This document shows, one piece after another, positions 32,815 through 41,033 of a stretch of DNA of 64,000 nt (its first letter is position 1; the number at the start of each line of letters is the position of its first letter). The DNA comes from an uncultured Micrococcales bacterium (lineage in GTDB: Bacteria; Actinomycetota; Actinomycetes; Actinomycetales; Microbacteriaceae). The translations under genes were made by a program, and so were the position numbers. The stretch is taken from NCBI GenBank assembly GCA_903909605.1, contig CAIVWH010000015.1:1-64000 (forward strand), written 5' to 3'. The notes beneath the pieces are model-generated. The model worked only from the letters and a program-made list of their open reading frames with translations, did not search any database and had not been told where the DNA came from.

Positions 32815-33912
32815 GTGTTCGACCGCCTGCCCGAGTATCCGTGGGAGCTGTTGACCCCATACAAGCAAAAGGCGAGCGCTCACGCGGGCGGATTGGTTGA
32901 TCTTTCGGTTGGTTCGCCTGTCGACCCAACACCTTCTGTGATTCAGGATGCGCTCATCGCTGGTTCAAACTCACCGGGATATCCTTCAACCGGTGGATCG
33001 CCCGAATTCAAAAACGCGGTTGTCGAATGGTTTGCTCGCCGTCGCGGCGTCGAGGGTATAAAACCCGAGCAGGTAATGCCAAGCATCGGTTCGAAAGAAC
33101 TGATTTCTTGGTTGCCACTGATGCTCGGGCTTGGGCCTGGCGATGTGGTTGTTCAGCCCGAGGCGGCATACACGGCCTATGCGGTCGGAGCTGCGCTCTG
33201 CGGTGCCGAGATCGTGAGTGAAAACGATCCGGCCAAGTGGCCAACCAACGCCAAGCTGATTTGGATCAACTCGCCGGGTAACCCAGATGGTCGCGTGCTT
33301 TCAGTTGAACAGATGAAGGCAGCGGTCGATCGCGCTCGCGAACTCGGTGCTCTGTTGGCAAGCGACGAGTGCTACGCAGAACTCGGCTGGGATGAGTGGG
33401 CTGACCAGACGATTCCGAGCGCACTCGATCCGCGCGTCTGTGGCAACTCGCCTGCCGGCGTTCTTGTGCTCTACTCGCTGAGCAAGCAGTCGAACCTCGC
33501 CGGCTACCGCGCTGCATTTGCCGTTGGCGAGGCGAGTCTGGTGAAGCAGTTGGTGAACATTCGCATGCACGCTGGCCTGAACACTCCCGGCCCAGTGCAG
33601 AAGGTCATGGCGGTGGCCCTCGGCGACTACGAGCACGTTGCAATCGAGCGAGAACTTTACCGCGAACGCCGCGAGGTGCTGCTCGGGGCTCTTCGGGCTT
33701 ACGGCTTCGAACTTAGCGAGAGCAAGGCCGGCCTTTACCTTTGGGCCACCCTCGGCGAAGACTGCTGGCAAACAGTTGCCAGGATGGCGGAACTGGGCAT
33801 CCTGGTTGGGCCCGGTGAGTTCTACGGCGCCAAGAATTCGAACTACGTTCGCTTTGCTCTAACGGCCACGGATGAACGTATTGCCGAGGCTGCACGTCGG
33901 CTAATCGGTTAG
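32815..33912 (+). CDS. dapC: Succinyldiaminopimelate transaminase
   Basis: PLP-dependent class I/II aminotransferase of 365 residues in the lysine/meso-diaminopimelate branch. Visible features are DLSVGSPVDPTP near the N-terminus, the substrate-domain YPSTGGSPEF, NSPGNPDG, SDECYAELGW, and the PLP lysine in YSLSKQSNLAGYR. GTG 32815 was chosen because it directly follows fdxA and matches the family N-terminus (FDRLPEYPWE). The fdxA-dapC order is widely conserved in actinobacteria. Confidence 0.93.
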   Translation: MFDRLPEYPWELLTPYKQKASAHAGGLVDLSVGSPVDPTPSVIQDALIAGSNSPGYPSTGGSPEFKNAVVEWFARRRGVEGIKPEQVMPSIGSKELISWLPLMLGLGPGDVVVQPEAAYTAYAVGAALCGAEIVSENDPAKWPTNAKLIWINSPGNPDGRVLSVEQMKAAVDRARELGALLASDECYAELGWDEWADQTIPSALDPRVCGNSPAGVLVLYSLSKQSNLAGYRAAFAVGEASLVKQLVNIRMHAGLNTPGPVQKVMAVALGDYEHVAIERELYRERREVLLGALRAYGFELSESKAGLYLWATLGEDCWQTVARMAELGILVGPGEFYGAKNSNYVRFALTATDERIAEAARRLIG

Positions 33913-33945
33913 CATTAAGCCGCAAAACACCTAGCCTGGAGCCAA

Positions 33946-35232
33946 ATGACCGAGACTGTGCCTACCGACACCGCGTCGATCAAGATTGGCGACCTCACCG
34001 CAAGCCTGCCAATCATTCGCGCCACCGATGGGCATCCGGCAATAGACATTTCGAAGCTTGGCGCACAACTCGGCTACAACACTTTCGATCAGGGATTCGT
34101 TAACACCGCATCGACCCGCAGCGCAATCACCTACATCGATGGCGATAATGGCATTCTTCGCTACCGCGGTTACCCAATCGAAGAACTGGCCGGCAAGAAG
34201 TCGTTCACCGAGGTGGCGCACCTACTGATTTTTGGCGAGCTGCCAGAGGCGCCCGAGTTGCAGAATTTCGAAGAAGACCTGCGCTCGCACACTTTGATTC
34301 ACGAAGACTTGAAGAACCTGTTCCACTCGATGCCGCAGAACGCGCATCCGATGTCGGTCTTGTCTGCCGGAGTTTCTGCGCTTTCGACTTTCTACCAAGA
34401 CTCACTGAACGTGCACGACGAGGAGCAGGTTCAGCTCTCGACTATTCGCCTACTTGCAAAGTTTCCGGTGCTCACCGCTTATGCGCACAAGAATTCAGCG
34501 GGGCAGGCGTTGCTCTACCCAGACAACTCGTTGTCGTATGTCGAAAACTTCTTGCGTCTGTGCTTTGGCACCATGGCCGAGCCATACGCGCAGAACCCTG
34601 TGGTAACCCACGCGCTCGACACTCTGTTTACCCTGCACGCAGATCACGAACAGAACGCGTCAACCTCGACAGTGCGCCTGGTTGGTTCAACCCAGGCCAA
34701 CCTGTTCGCCTCTGTATCTGCCGGAATCAACGCGCTGTTTGGTCCGCTTCACGGCGGTGCCAACGAGGCTGTTATCGAAATGCTCAAGCACATCCAGGCA
34801 AGTGGCGAAACGGTTCAGCAGTACATTGCTCGCGTGAAGAACAAGGAAGACGGCATGAAGCTGATGGGCTTCGGGCACCGCGTCTACAAGTCGTTCGACC
34901 CCCGCGCCAAGATTGTCAAGGCTCACGCCGACTCGGTGCTGCACGACCTGGGTATTGACGACCCGCTGATCGACATCGCCAAGCAGCTCGAAGAGGCTGC
35001 ACTCAACGACCAGTACTTCATCGAGCGCAAGCTTTACCCGAACGTCGACTTCTACAGCGGCATCATCTACAAGGCGCTCGGCTTCCCGGCGCACATGTTC
35101 ACGCCGCTATTCGCCCTTGGCCGACTGCCGGGCTGGATCGCACACTGGCGCGAAATGATGACCGACAGCCACACCAAGATCGGTCGCCCGCAGCAGGTCT
35201 ACATCGGCCCTGGCCTGCGTCACGTCAAATAG
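33946..35232 (+). CDS. gltA: Citrate synthase
   Basis: First enzyme of the TCA cycle, condensing acetyl-CoA with oxaloacetate. It has 428 residues, the length of the large hexameric bacterial type. It contains GILRYRGYPIEELA near residue 65, LHGGANEAV with a catalytic His, and GFGHRVYKSFDPRA with the second active-site His. It converges on rsmD with only 14 bases between stops. Confidence 0.96.
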   Translation: MTETVPTDTASIKIGDLTASLPIIRATDGHPAIDISKLGAQLGYNTFDQGFVNTASTRSAITYIDGDNGILRYRGYPIEELAGKKSFTEVAHLLIFGELPEAPELQNFEEDLRSHTLIHEDLKNLFHSMPQNAHPMSVLSAGVSALSTFYQDSLNVHDEEQVQLSTIRLLAKFPVLTAYAHKNSAGQALLYPDNSLSYVENFLRLCFGTMAEPYAQNPVVTHALDTLFTLHADHEQNASTSTVRLVGSTQANLFASVSAGINALFGPLHGGANEAVIEMLKHIQASGETVQQYIARVKNKEDGMKLMGFGHRVYKSFDPRAKIVKAHADSVLHDLGIDDPLIDIAKQLEEAALNDQYFIERKLYPNVDFYSGIIYKALGFPAHMFTPLFALGRLPGWIAHWREMMTDSHTKIGRPQQVYIGPGLRHVK

Positions 35233-35246
35233 TTATTCGGCAGCGG

Positions 35247-35816
35247 TTATTCGGAGCTCAGCCAGTAAACGTCGGTATCGCCGTAGTTTTTGATTTCTTC
35301 GAGCATGTACCCGGCCGGCAACTGCAGTTTCTCGCCTCGGCTCGAACGCTCAACCACGACGCAAGCGCCTTTGCTCAGCAGCGAGGAAAGGGCCGTCAGG
35401 TTCGATTCGACATCGACATTTGGAACCTCGTAGGGCGGGTCGATAAAAACCAGATCGAATTCACCGGATGCGCTCGCCAGATGGGCGGCAACCGCCTGGT
35501 GCTGCACTTTGAATTCGAGTTCGAAACCCTCTTTAGCGAGGGCCTTTTCGATCTGCAGCGCATTCTGCTTGCACACCGCAGCTGCCTTGCCGTCCTTGTC
35601 CACAAGCACCACTGGCGAGGCGCCACGACTTGCAGCTTCCAAGGCGAGAGCGCCGGTTCCCGCATACAGGTCGAGAACTGCAGCGTTCTCGAGAATGTTT
35701 CGCGACTCGAGGCGCGAGAAAATGCTCTCGCGAATGCGGTCCGAGGTTGGGCGAGTGGCCTTCGCCGGGGATGCGAGACGAAGAGAGCCCGCGATGCCGC
35801 CAATTATCCGTGTCAT
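35247..35816 (-). CDS. rsmD: 16S rRNA (guanine-966-N2)-methyltransferase RsmD
   Basis: SAM-dependent methyltransferase of 189 residues. Early RIIGG, RPTSDRIRESIFSRL, the SAM site DLYAGTGALALEAASRGA, and the catalytic DPPY in FIDPPYE are all present. It is divergent from recG across 37 bases, matching the frequent recG/rsmD/coaD neighbourhood. Confidence 0.94.
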   Translation of the reverse strand: MTRIIGGIAGSLRLASPAKATRPTSDRIRESIFSRLESRNILENAAVLDLYAGTGALALEAASRGASPVVLVDKDGKAAAVCKQNALQIEKALAKEGFELEFKVQHQAVAAHLASASGEFDLVFIDPPYEVPNVDVESNLTALSSLLSKGACVVVERSSRGEKLQLPAGYMLEEIKNYGDTDVYWLSSE

Positions 35817-35853
35817 TTGTGCCCAAGCCTAACCTGTCAGCAAAGATTGAAGC

Positions 35854-38004
35854 ATGCTGCTGCCATCGGATTCTCTGGTCAACCTGCTCGGTGACCGAAC
35901 GGCAAAGGCATTCGCGAAACATCTCGGGGTCAAGACCGCAAGCGATTTGCTTCAGCATTTTCCACGGCGCTATTCGAGTCGCGGTGAGCTGACGCCAATT
36001 GCCGAGATTCCAATTGGCGATGCCGTAAGCGTTGTGGCCGATGTGGTCGATGTGCGCGAACGACACATGCGCGGGCGTGCCGGCAACTTGCTTGAGGTGC
36101 GCATCACCGATGGTGAGGGCATGCTCTCATTAACGTTCTTTAATCAGGCCTGGCGCGCCAAGGAGCTGAAGCCAGGCGCACGCGGACTGTTCGCCGGCAA
36201 AATCTCTGCCTATCAGGGCAAGCTGCAGCTGGCGCATCCCGACTATGAGCTGTTCCCAGAGGAAATCAGCGACGAGGATGCCAAGGCCTGGGCCGATCTG
36301 CCGATTCCGATTTACCCGGCAACCTCAAAAGTCACAACCTGGATGATTCAACGAGCAATCGGTGTGCTGCTCGATGTCATCGGGGTGATTCCCGAAGAAC
36401 TTCCCAAGGATGTGGTGGCTGCGAACAACCTGTTGCCCTTGGATGTGGCCATCCGCCAGATTCACCAGCCAGACAATCATGGGCAGTGGCAGCAGGCCAG
36501 AGACACCTTGCGGTTCCACGAGGCCTTCTTGCTTCAGGCGACTTTGGTTTCGCGCCGAAAGTTCAATGCGAGCATCCAAGCAACCGCGCGGGTTGCCGGA
36601 AAACTGCTGGCGGATTTCGATGCGGCCTTGCCGTTCGCTCTTACCCGTGGGCAGACCGAGGTTGGAAATCAGCTGCTCGAAGATCTGGGCCGCGACCATC
36701 CGATGCATCGAATGCTTCAGGGCGAGGTCGGCAGTGGAAAAACCCTGGTCGCGGTTCGTGCCATGCTCGCGGTTGCCGAAAGCGGCGGCCAGTCTGCGCT
36801 GCTTGCCCCGACCGAGGTTCTGGCTTCTCAACATCTGCGCTCAATTCGCAAGACTCTCGGTGACAAACTCGCAGACGAACTTGGCCTGACGCTGCTGACC
36901 GGTCAGATGTCAACCGCCGATCACAAACGCGCGCTGCTTCAGGTTGTCAGTGGCAAGGCTCGCATTGTTGTCGGAACCCACGCACTGATGTCGAACAAGG
37001 TCGAGTTTTTCGACCTCGGCCTGATCGTGGTCGATGAGCAACATCGTTTCGGCGTTGAGCAGCGTGAGGCGCTGCGACTCAAGGGCAAGTTGCCTCCCCA
37101 TGTGCTAACCATGACAGCCACGCCGATTCCGCGAACTCTTGCGGTCAGTGTTTTTGGTGATCTCGACATTTCAACCCTGGATGAACTGCCCGCCGGCCGA
37201 CAGCCAATCGTGAGCCACGTGGTTCGCCAGGCGCAGAGCGCACTGGTTGCGCGCACCTGGTCGCGCATCCGTGAAGAGGTTGACGCAGGGCATCAGGCCT
37301 TCGTGGTGTGCTCGCGTATTGACGACCAGGATGAACCCGACGACGAGGTCGATGACCCGAGCGAGGAACTGCTCGAGGACCAGCCAAAGCAGAAGCCGGC
37401 AACCGTGGTTGGAATGCTCGAGGCGCTGCGTGCCATCGAGTCGCTCAAAGGTTTGCGCGTCGAAGCTCTGCACGGTCGAATGACCAGCGAAGACAAGGAT
37501 GAGGTGATGAATCGATTCGCTGCCGGCGATATCGACATCCTGGTTTCGACCACGGTTATTGAAGTTGGCGTCGACGTGCCCAATGCCACAGTGATGGTGG
37601 TGGTCGACGCGGACCGTTTTGGCATGAGTCAGTTGCACCAGTTGCGCGGCCGTGTTGGTCGCGGCGGCAACGCCGGCCTGTGCCTGCTGCTCACTGCAGC
37701 CGAGGATGGCTCGCTGGCGCTCGAACGGGTGCAAGCGGTTGCCGAGACTCTCGACGGTTTCAAGCTGAGCGAAATCGACCTCGAGCTGCGCCGCGAGGGT
37801 GACGTGCTCGGCACCACTCAAAGCGGCGGTCGCAGCAGCCTGAAACTGTTGCGCGTGATTCGAGACGCCGAGCTGATTAGTAGCGCGAGGGCCCAGGCCG
37901 AGACCGTGCTCGATGCCGACCCGACGCTTGAAAAGCATCCTGCCCTAGCTGCGGCTCTTGCCGAACTTGAGGAAGCCGCCCAAGACAACCTCAGCAAAAA
38001 CTAA
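35854..38004 (+). CDS. recG: ATP-dependent DNA helicase RecG
   Basis: Branch-migrating helicase for stalled forks and Holliday junctions, 716 residues. An N-terminal wedge (OB-fold) domain contains the LLQHFPRRY start. Helicase motifs follow: GEVGSGKTLVAVRAM (I), VVDEQHRFGVEQR (II, DEQH), MTATPIPRTLA (III), TTVIEVGVDVPNA (V) and QLRGRVGRGG (VI). An acidic insert (DDQDEPDDEVDDPSEELLED) sits in the second helicase domain. coaD starts 12 bases downstream. Confidence 0.96.
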   Translation: MLLPSDSLVNLLGDRTAKAFAKHLGVKTASDLLQHFPRRYSSRGELTPIAEIPIGDAVSVVADVVDVRERHMRGRAGNLLEVRITDGEGMLSLTFFNQAWRAKELKPGARGLFAGKISAYQGKLQLAHPDYELFPEEISDEDAKAWADLPIPIYPATSKVTTWMIQRAIGVLLDVIGVIPEELPKDVVAANNLLPLDVAIRQIHQPDNHGQWQQARDTLRFHEAFLLQATLVSRRKFNASIQATARVAGKLLADFDAALPFALTRGQTEVGNQLLEDLGRDHPMHRMLQGEVGSGKTLVAVRAMLAVAESGGQSALLAPTEVLASQHLRSIRKTLGDKLADELGLTLLTGQMSTADHKRALLQVVSGKARIVVGTHALMSNKVEFFDLGLIVVDEQHRFGVEQREALRLKGKLPPHVLTMTATPIPRTLAVSVFGDLDISTLDELPAGRQPIVSHVVRQAQSALVARTWSRIREEVDAGHQAFVVCSRIDDQDEPDDEVDDPSEELLEDQPKQKPATVVGMLEALRAIESLKGLRVEALHGRMTSEDKDEVMNRFAAGDIDILVSTTVIEVGVDVPNATVMVVVDADRFGMSQLHQLRGRVGRGGNAGLCLLLTAAEDGSLALERVQAVAETLDGFKLSEIDLELRREGDVLGTTQSGGRSSLKLLRVIRDAELISSARAQAETVLDADPTLEKHPALAAALAELEEAAQDNLSKN

Positions 38005-38016
38005 TAGCCTTGAGCA

Positions 38017-38532
38017 ATGAGCAAAATCGCTGTGTATCCGGGCAGCTTCGACCCGATTACTTTTGGTCACCTCGACATCGCTGCCCGAGCCGCGGTGCTG
38101 TTCGACGAACTCCACATCGTGGTGGTGCACAACCCGAATAAGACCCCGTTTTTTACCAGCGAGCAGCGCGTCAGCCTCATCGAAGACAGCCTGTCTGAGG
38201 CAGCGCGCTTCGGTCGTTCGATTCCGCCGAGCACCAAGATCGTCATAGCCACCCTCGACAGCGGCCTGCTGGTCGACTACTGCCGCAAAGTTGGGGCAGG
38301 CGCCCTGATCAAGGGGGTCCGCAACAACGCCGACCTCGAATACGAACTGCCAATGGCTCGAGTCAACCGCGACCTAGCCAACGTGGAAACCGTCTTTCTG
38401 CCTGCCGACCCTGGCCAGGGTTTTGTCTCGAGCAGTCTGGTGCGCCAGGTTGCCGAGCTTGGCGGTTCAGTCGACAAGTATGTGCCTGCCGCCGTCGTGC
38501 GTGCTCTGAAGGCCCGAGCGAAGGCCCTGTAA
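38017..38532 (+). CDS. coaD: Phosphopantetheine adenylyltransferase
   Basis: Fourth step of coenzyme A synthesis, 171 residues. GSFDPITFGHLDI at residues 8-20 contains the T/HxGH nucleotidyl-transfer motif. IKGVRNNADLEYELPMARVN and the C-terminal FVSSSLVRQVAELGG are also typical. Its stop overlaps the next start (TAATG). Confidence 0.96.
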   Translation: MSKIAVYPGSFDPITFGHLDIAARAAVLFDELHIVVVHNPNKTPFFTSEQRVSLIEDSLSEAARFGRSIPPSTKIVIATLDSGLLVDYCRKVGAGALIKGVRNNADLEYELPMARVNRDLANVETVFLPADPGQGFVSSSLVRQVAELGGSVDKYVPAAVVRALKARAKAL

Positions 38533-39041
38533 TGACTAACTCGCCCTTCGTGCAGAACGTGCATGACCTAATGCACAAGCCCGGCCAGATGCGCGAGCTC
38601 GAGCTGGACATCAATCTGCCAAAGGCCATGGGGAACGGGGCGACTGAGGTGCCCGCAGGCGACATCCTGGAATTGGATTTGCGCCTTGAATCGGTGCACG
38701 AGGGCATCTTGGCCACCGGCGAGGTCTTCGCGGAGGCTAAAGCCGAGTGCAGCCGCTGCCTAGAGCCGGTTATTCACGAGGTAGAGGTGGATTTCCAGGA
38801 GCTTTTCACCTATTCTTATGTGAGCGAAGACGAGCTTGTCATTGTCGATGAAACTATCGATTTGGAGCAAGCAGTCCTAGATGCGGTGGTTCTAAACCTC
38901 CCACTCCAACCAATTTGCAGCCCAGACTGTCTAGGTCTATGCCCAGATTGCGGATTCCGGATGGCAGACGACCCAACTCATCAACATGAAGCCGCGATCG
39001 ATTCACGGTGGAATGCACTAAAGAACTTGAAGGAAGATTGA
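38532..39041 (+). CDS. YceD/DUF177 family protein
   Basis: 169 residues. Conserved Cys pairs are in AKAECSRCLEP and in CSPDCLGLCPDCG, suggesting metal binding. YceD proteins are nearly always encoded just before rpmF and are thought to help 23S rRNA or large-subunit maturation. That order holds here, with rpmF 1 base after the stop. Confidence 0.9.
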   Translation: MTNSPFVQNVHDLMHKPGQMRELELDINLPKAMGNGATEVPAGDILELDLRLESVHEGILATGEVFAEAKAECSRCLEPVIHEVEVDFQELFTYSYVSEDELVIVDETIDLEQAVLDAVVLNLPLQPICSPDCLGLCPDCGFRMADDPTHQHEAAIDSRWNALKNLKED

Positions 39042-39042
39042 C

Positions 39043-39246
39043 ATGGCAGTACCAAAGCGCCGCCTCAGCCGCAGCCGTATCCACTCGCGTCGTTCGCAGT
39101 GGAAGGCAAACCCTGTTGCTCTCGTCAAGACTGTTGAGAATGGCAAGGTTGTTTACAGCCTGCCTCACCGCGCCAAGGAAGTTGTTGACTCAACTGGCGC
39201 AGTTCAGTTCTTGGAGTACAAGGGCCGCAAGGTCGCTGACGCCTAA
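39043..39246 (+). CDS. rpmF: 50S ribosomal protein L32
   Basis: 67 residues, beginning AVPKRRLSRSRIHSRRSQWK, the L32 signature. No CxxC pairs are present, so this is the zinc-independent form. Together with YceD and RNase III (15 bases downstream) it forms a ribosome-biogenesis cluster. Confidence 0.96.
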   Translation: MAVPKRRLSRSRIHSRRSQWKANPVALVKTVENGKVVYSLPHRAKEVVDSTGAVQFLEYKGRKVADA

Positions 39247-39261
39247 ACACTTTAGGTCAGC

Positions 39262-39966
39262 GTGAATCTCGATGAACTGGGCGCAAAGCTCGGAGTAGAG
39301 ATCGACCGCGAACTCTTACAGCTCGCACTCACGCACCGCTCATACTCTTATGAGCACGGCAACATACCCAACAACGAGCGCCTCGAATTTCTCGGCGATT
39401 CGGTGTTGGGTTTTGTCGTTACCAGCCACATTTACGAAACCCTCAATCTTCCAGAGGGCGAAATGACCAAAATCAAAAACGCGGTTGTCTCTGCACGCGC
39501 GCTCGCGGTTATTGCCGGCGCACTGGGCATCGGAGATTATCTGCTGCTCGGTAAGGGCGAGCTCGCCACCGACGGACGCAACAAACCAAACTTGCTCGCA
39601 GATGGCTTCGAGGCAATTCTCGGCGCAGCCTATGTCTCTGCAGGTTTCGATGCCGCTCGCTCGTTGGTCGAGAAGTTTGTTTTTCCGCTGCTCGATAACC
39701 CGGATGACCTTCGCGCTAACTCGGATCCGAAGACCACGCTGCAGGAGCGCATCCAGGCACTCGGCAAGGGAACCCCGGTCTACAAGACCACATTTGACGG
39801 CCCGGATCACGACCGCACCTATTACTCGACGTTGTTGATCAACGGCGAGGAGATCAGTCACGGCGTTGGCCGCACCAAGAAAACCGCCGAGACCGCGGCT
39901 GCCGTGACTGCGCTCGATGCGCTAGTCGATGCCGTGCCGGCCAAGAAGAAGCGTAAGCGCCGCTAG
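39262..39966 (+). CDS. rnc: Ribonuclease III
   Basis: Double-strand-specific endoribonuclease that processes rRNA precursors, 234 residues. The catalytic signature NERLEFLGDSVLGFV lies near residue 34, with the second acidic cluster in LADGFEAILGAAYVSAGF. A C-terminal double-stranded-RNA-binding domain spans about 155-225, ending in a basic KKKRKRR tail. The start is GTG 39262. The stop overlaps the mutM start (TAGTG). Confidence 0.96.
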   Translation: MNLDELGAKLGVEIDRELLQLALTHRSYSYEHGNIPNNERLEFLGDSVLGFVVTSHIYETLNLPEGEMTKIKNAVVSARALAVIAGALGIGDYLLLGKGELATDGRNKPNLLADGFEAILGAAYVSAGFDAARSLVEKFVFPLLDNPDDLRANSDPKTTLQERIQALGKGTPVYKTTFDGPDHDRTYYSTLLINGEEISHGVGRTKKTAETAAAVTALDALVDAVPAKKKRKRR

Positions 39967-40922
39967 TGCCCGAGCTGCCAGAAGTCGAGACGGTTCGCGC
40001 CGGACTTGCCCCGGCGCTGACCGGTGCGCGCGTGTTGGCCATCGAGATATTTGATGAGCGTTCGCTAAAACGGCACAGGTCGGGGCCGGCCGATTTCGTG
40101 CAAACTCTGGTTGGCGCGCGCATTGCGTCGGTGGTTCGACGCGGCAAGTTCATCTGGATGCCGCTTGAGTTCGACTCGAAGTCAGCTACTCAACAGGCGG
40201 GAACACCGCAGCTGGCCCTGGTCGGCCACCTGGGTATGAGCGGCCAGATGTTGCTTCGCAAACGTGGGGATGCACCCGACAAGCTCACTCGGGTGATCAT
40301 CAACTGCGAGACCAAGCGCGGAAAACTAATCGAGTTTCGTTTCATCGACCAGAGGCTCTTTGGCGGTCTGCAGCTCGACGAGCTGGTTGCGACTCCGGAT
40401 GCTCGTGCCGGCGGGTTTTCGCCGAACGCAGCCAAGGCAAAGTGGTGGACTAACCTGATTCCCGCAAGCGCTGCGCACATCGCGCGCGACCCGCTGGATG
40501 AGTTCTTCGACGCGGACGCAGTTTGGTTGCGTTTCCACAAAAAGCACTCTGGGGTAAAGCGCGTGCTGCTCGATCAGCAATTGCTCAGCGGAATCGGCAA
40601 CATCTATGCGGATGAAGCACTCTGGCAGGCAAAACTGCACTACGACCAACCTGCCGACACCATCAAGCGAACTACATTCGATTCGCTACTGGCTTCGGTG
40701 AGGAGCATCCTTGAAAAGGCGGTTGCTGAGGGTGGCACCTCGTTCGACGAGCAGTACAAAAATGTAAACGGCGAGAGCGGCTATTTCGACGTCTCGCTAA
40801 ATGCCTACGGCATGACCGATCAGCCCTGCGGCCGATGTGGCAAGGCAATTCGCCGAGACTCCTGGATGAACCGCGGCTCACACTTCTGCCCGAATTGCCA
40901 GCGGCTTCGCAAAACCGCGTAA
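39966..40922 (+). CDS. mutM: Formamidopyrimidine-DNA glycosylase
   Basis: Base-excision repair enzyme for 8-oxoguanine, 318 residues. After the initiator comes PELPEVETVRAGL, in which Pro2 is the Schiff-base nucleophile and Glu3 the acid. The H2TH region holds LLDQQLLSGIGNIYADEALW. The C-terminal zinc finger CGRCGKAIRRD...HFCPNC is intact. It is slightly longer than the usual 270-290 residues because of a loop around residues 60-75 and 140-160. The start is GTG 39966, coupled to rnc. Confidence 0.95.
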   Translation: MPELPEVETVRAGLAPALTGARVLAIEIFDERSLKRHRSGPADFVQTLVGARIASVVRRGKFIWMPLEFDSKSATQQAGTPQLALVGHLGMSGQMLLRKRGDAPDKLTRVIINCETKRGKLIEFRFIDQRLFGGLQLDELVATPDARAGGFSPNAAKAKWWTNLIPASAAHIARDPLDEFFDADAVWLRFHKKHSGVKRVLLDQQLLSGIGNIYADEALWQAKLHYDQPADTIKRTTFDSLLASVRSILEKAVAEGGTSFDEQYKNVNGESGYFDVSLNAYGMTDQPCGRCGKAIRRDSWMNRGSHFCPNCQRLRKTA

Positions 40923-41033
40923 CTTCGGGCGCTCTGGCCCGCAGATTTGTAATTCAGACCCCAAATCATGCGGTAATTTTGAGGGGTTAGGCGAGCACTC
41001 TGCCGCCGTAAAAGACCAAAAGGGGTGTAGCGC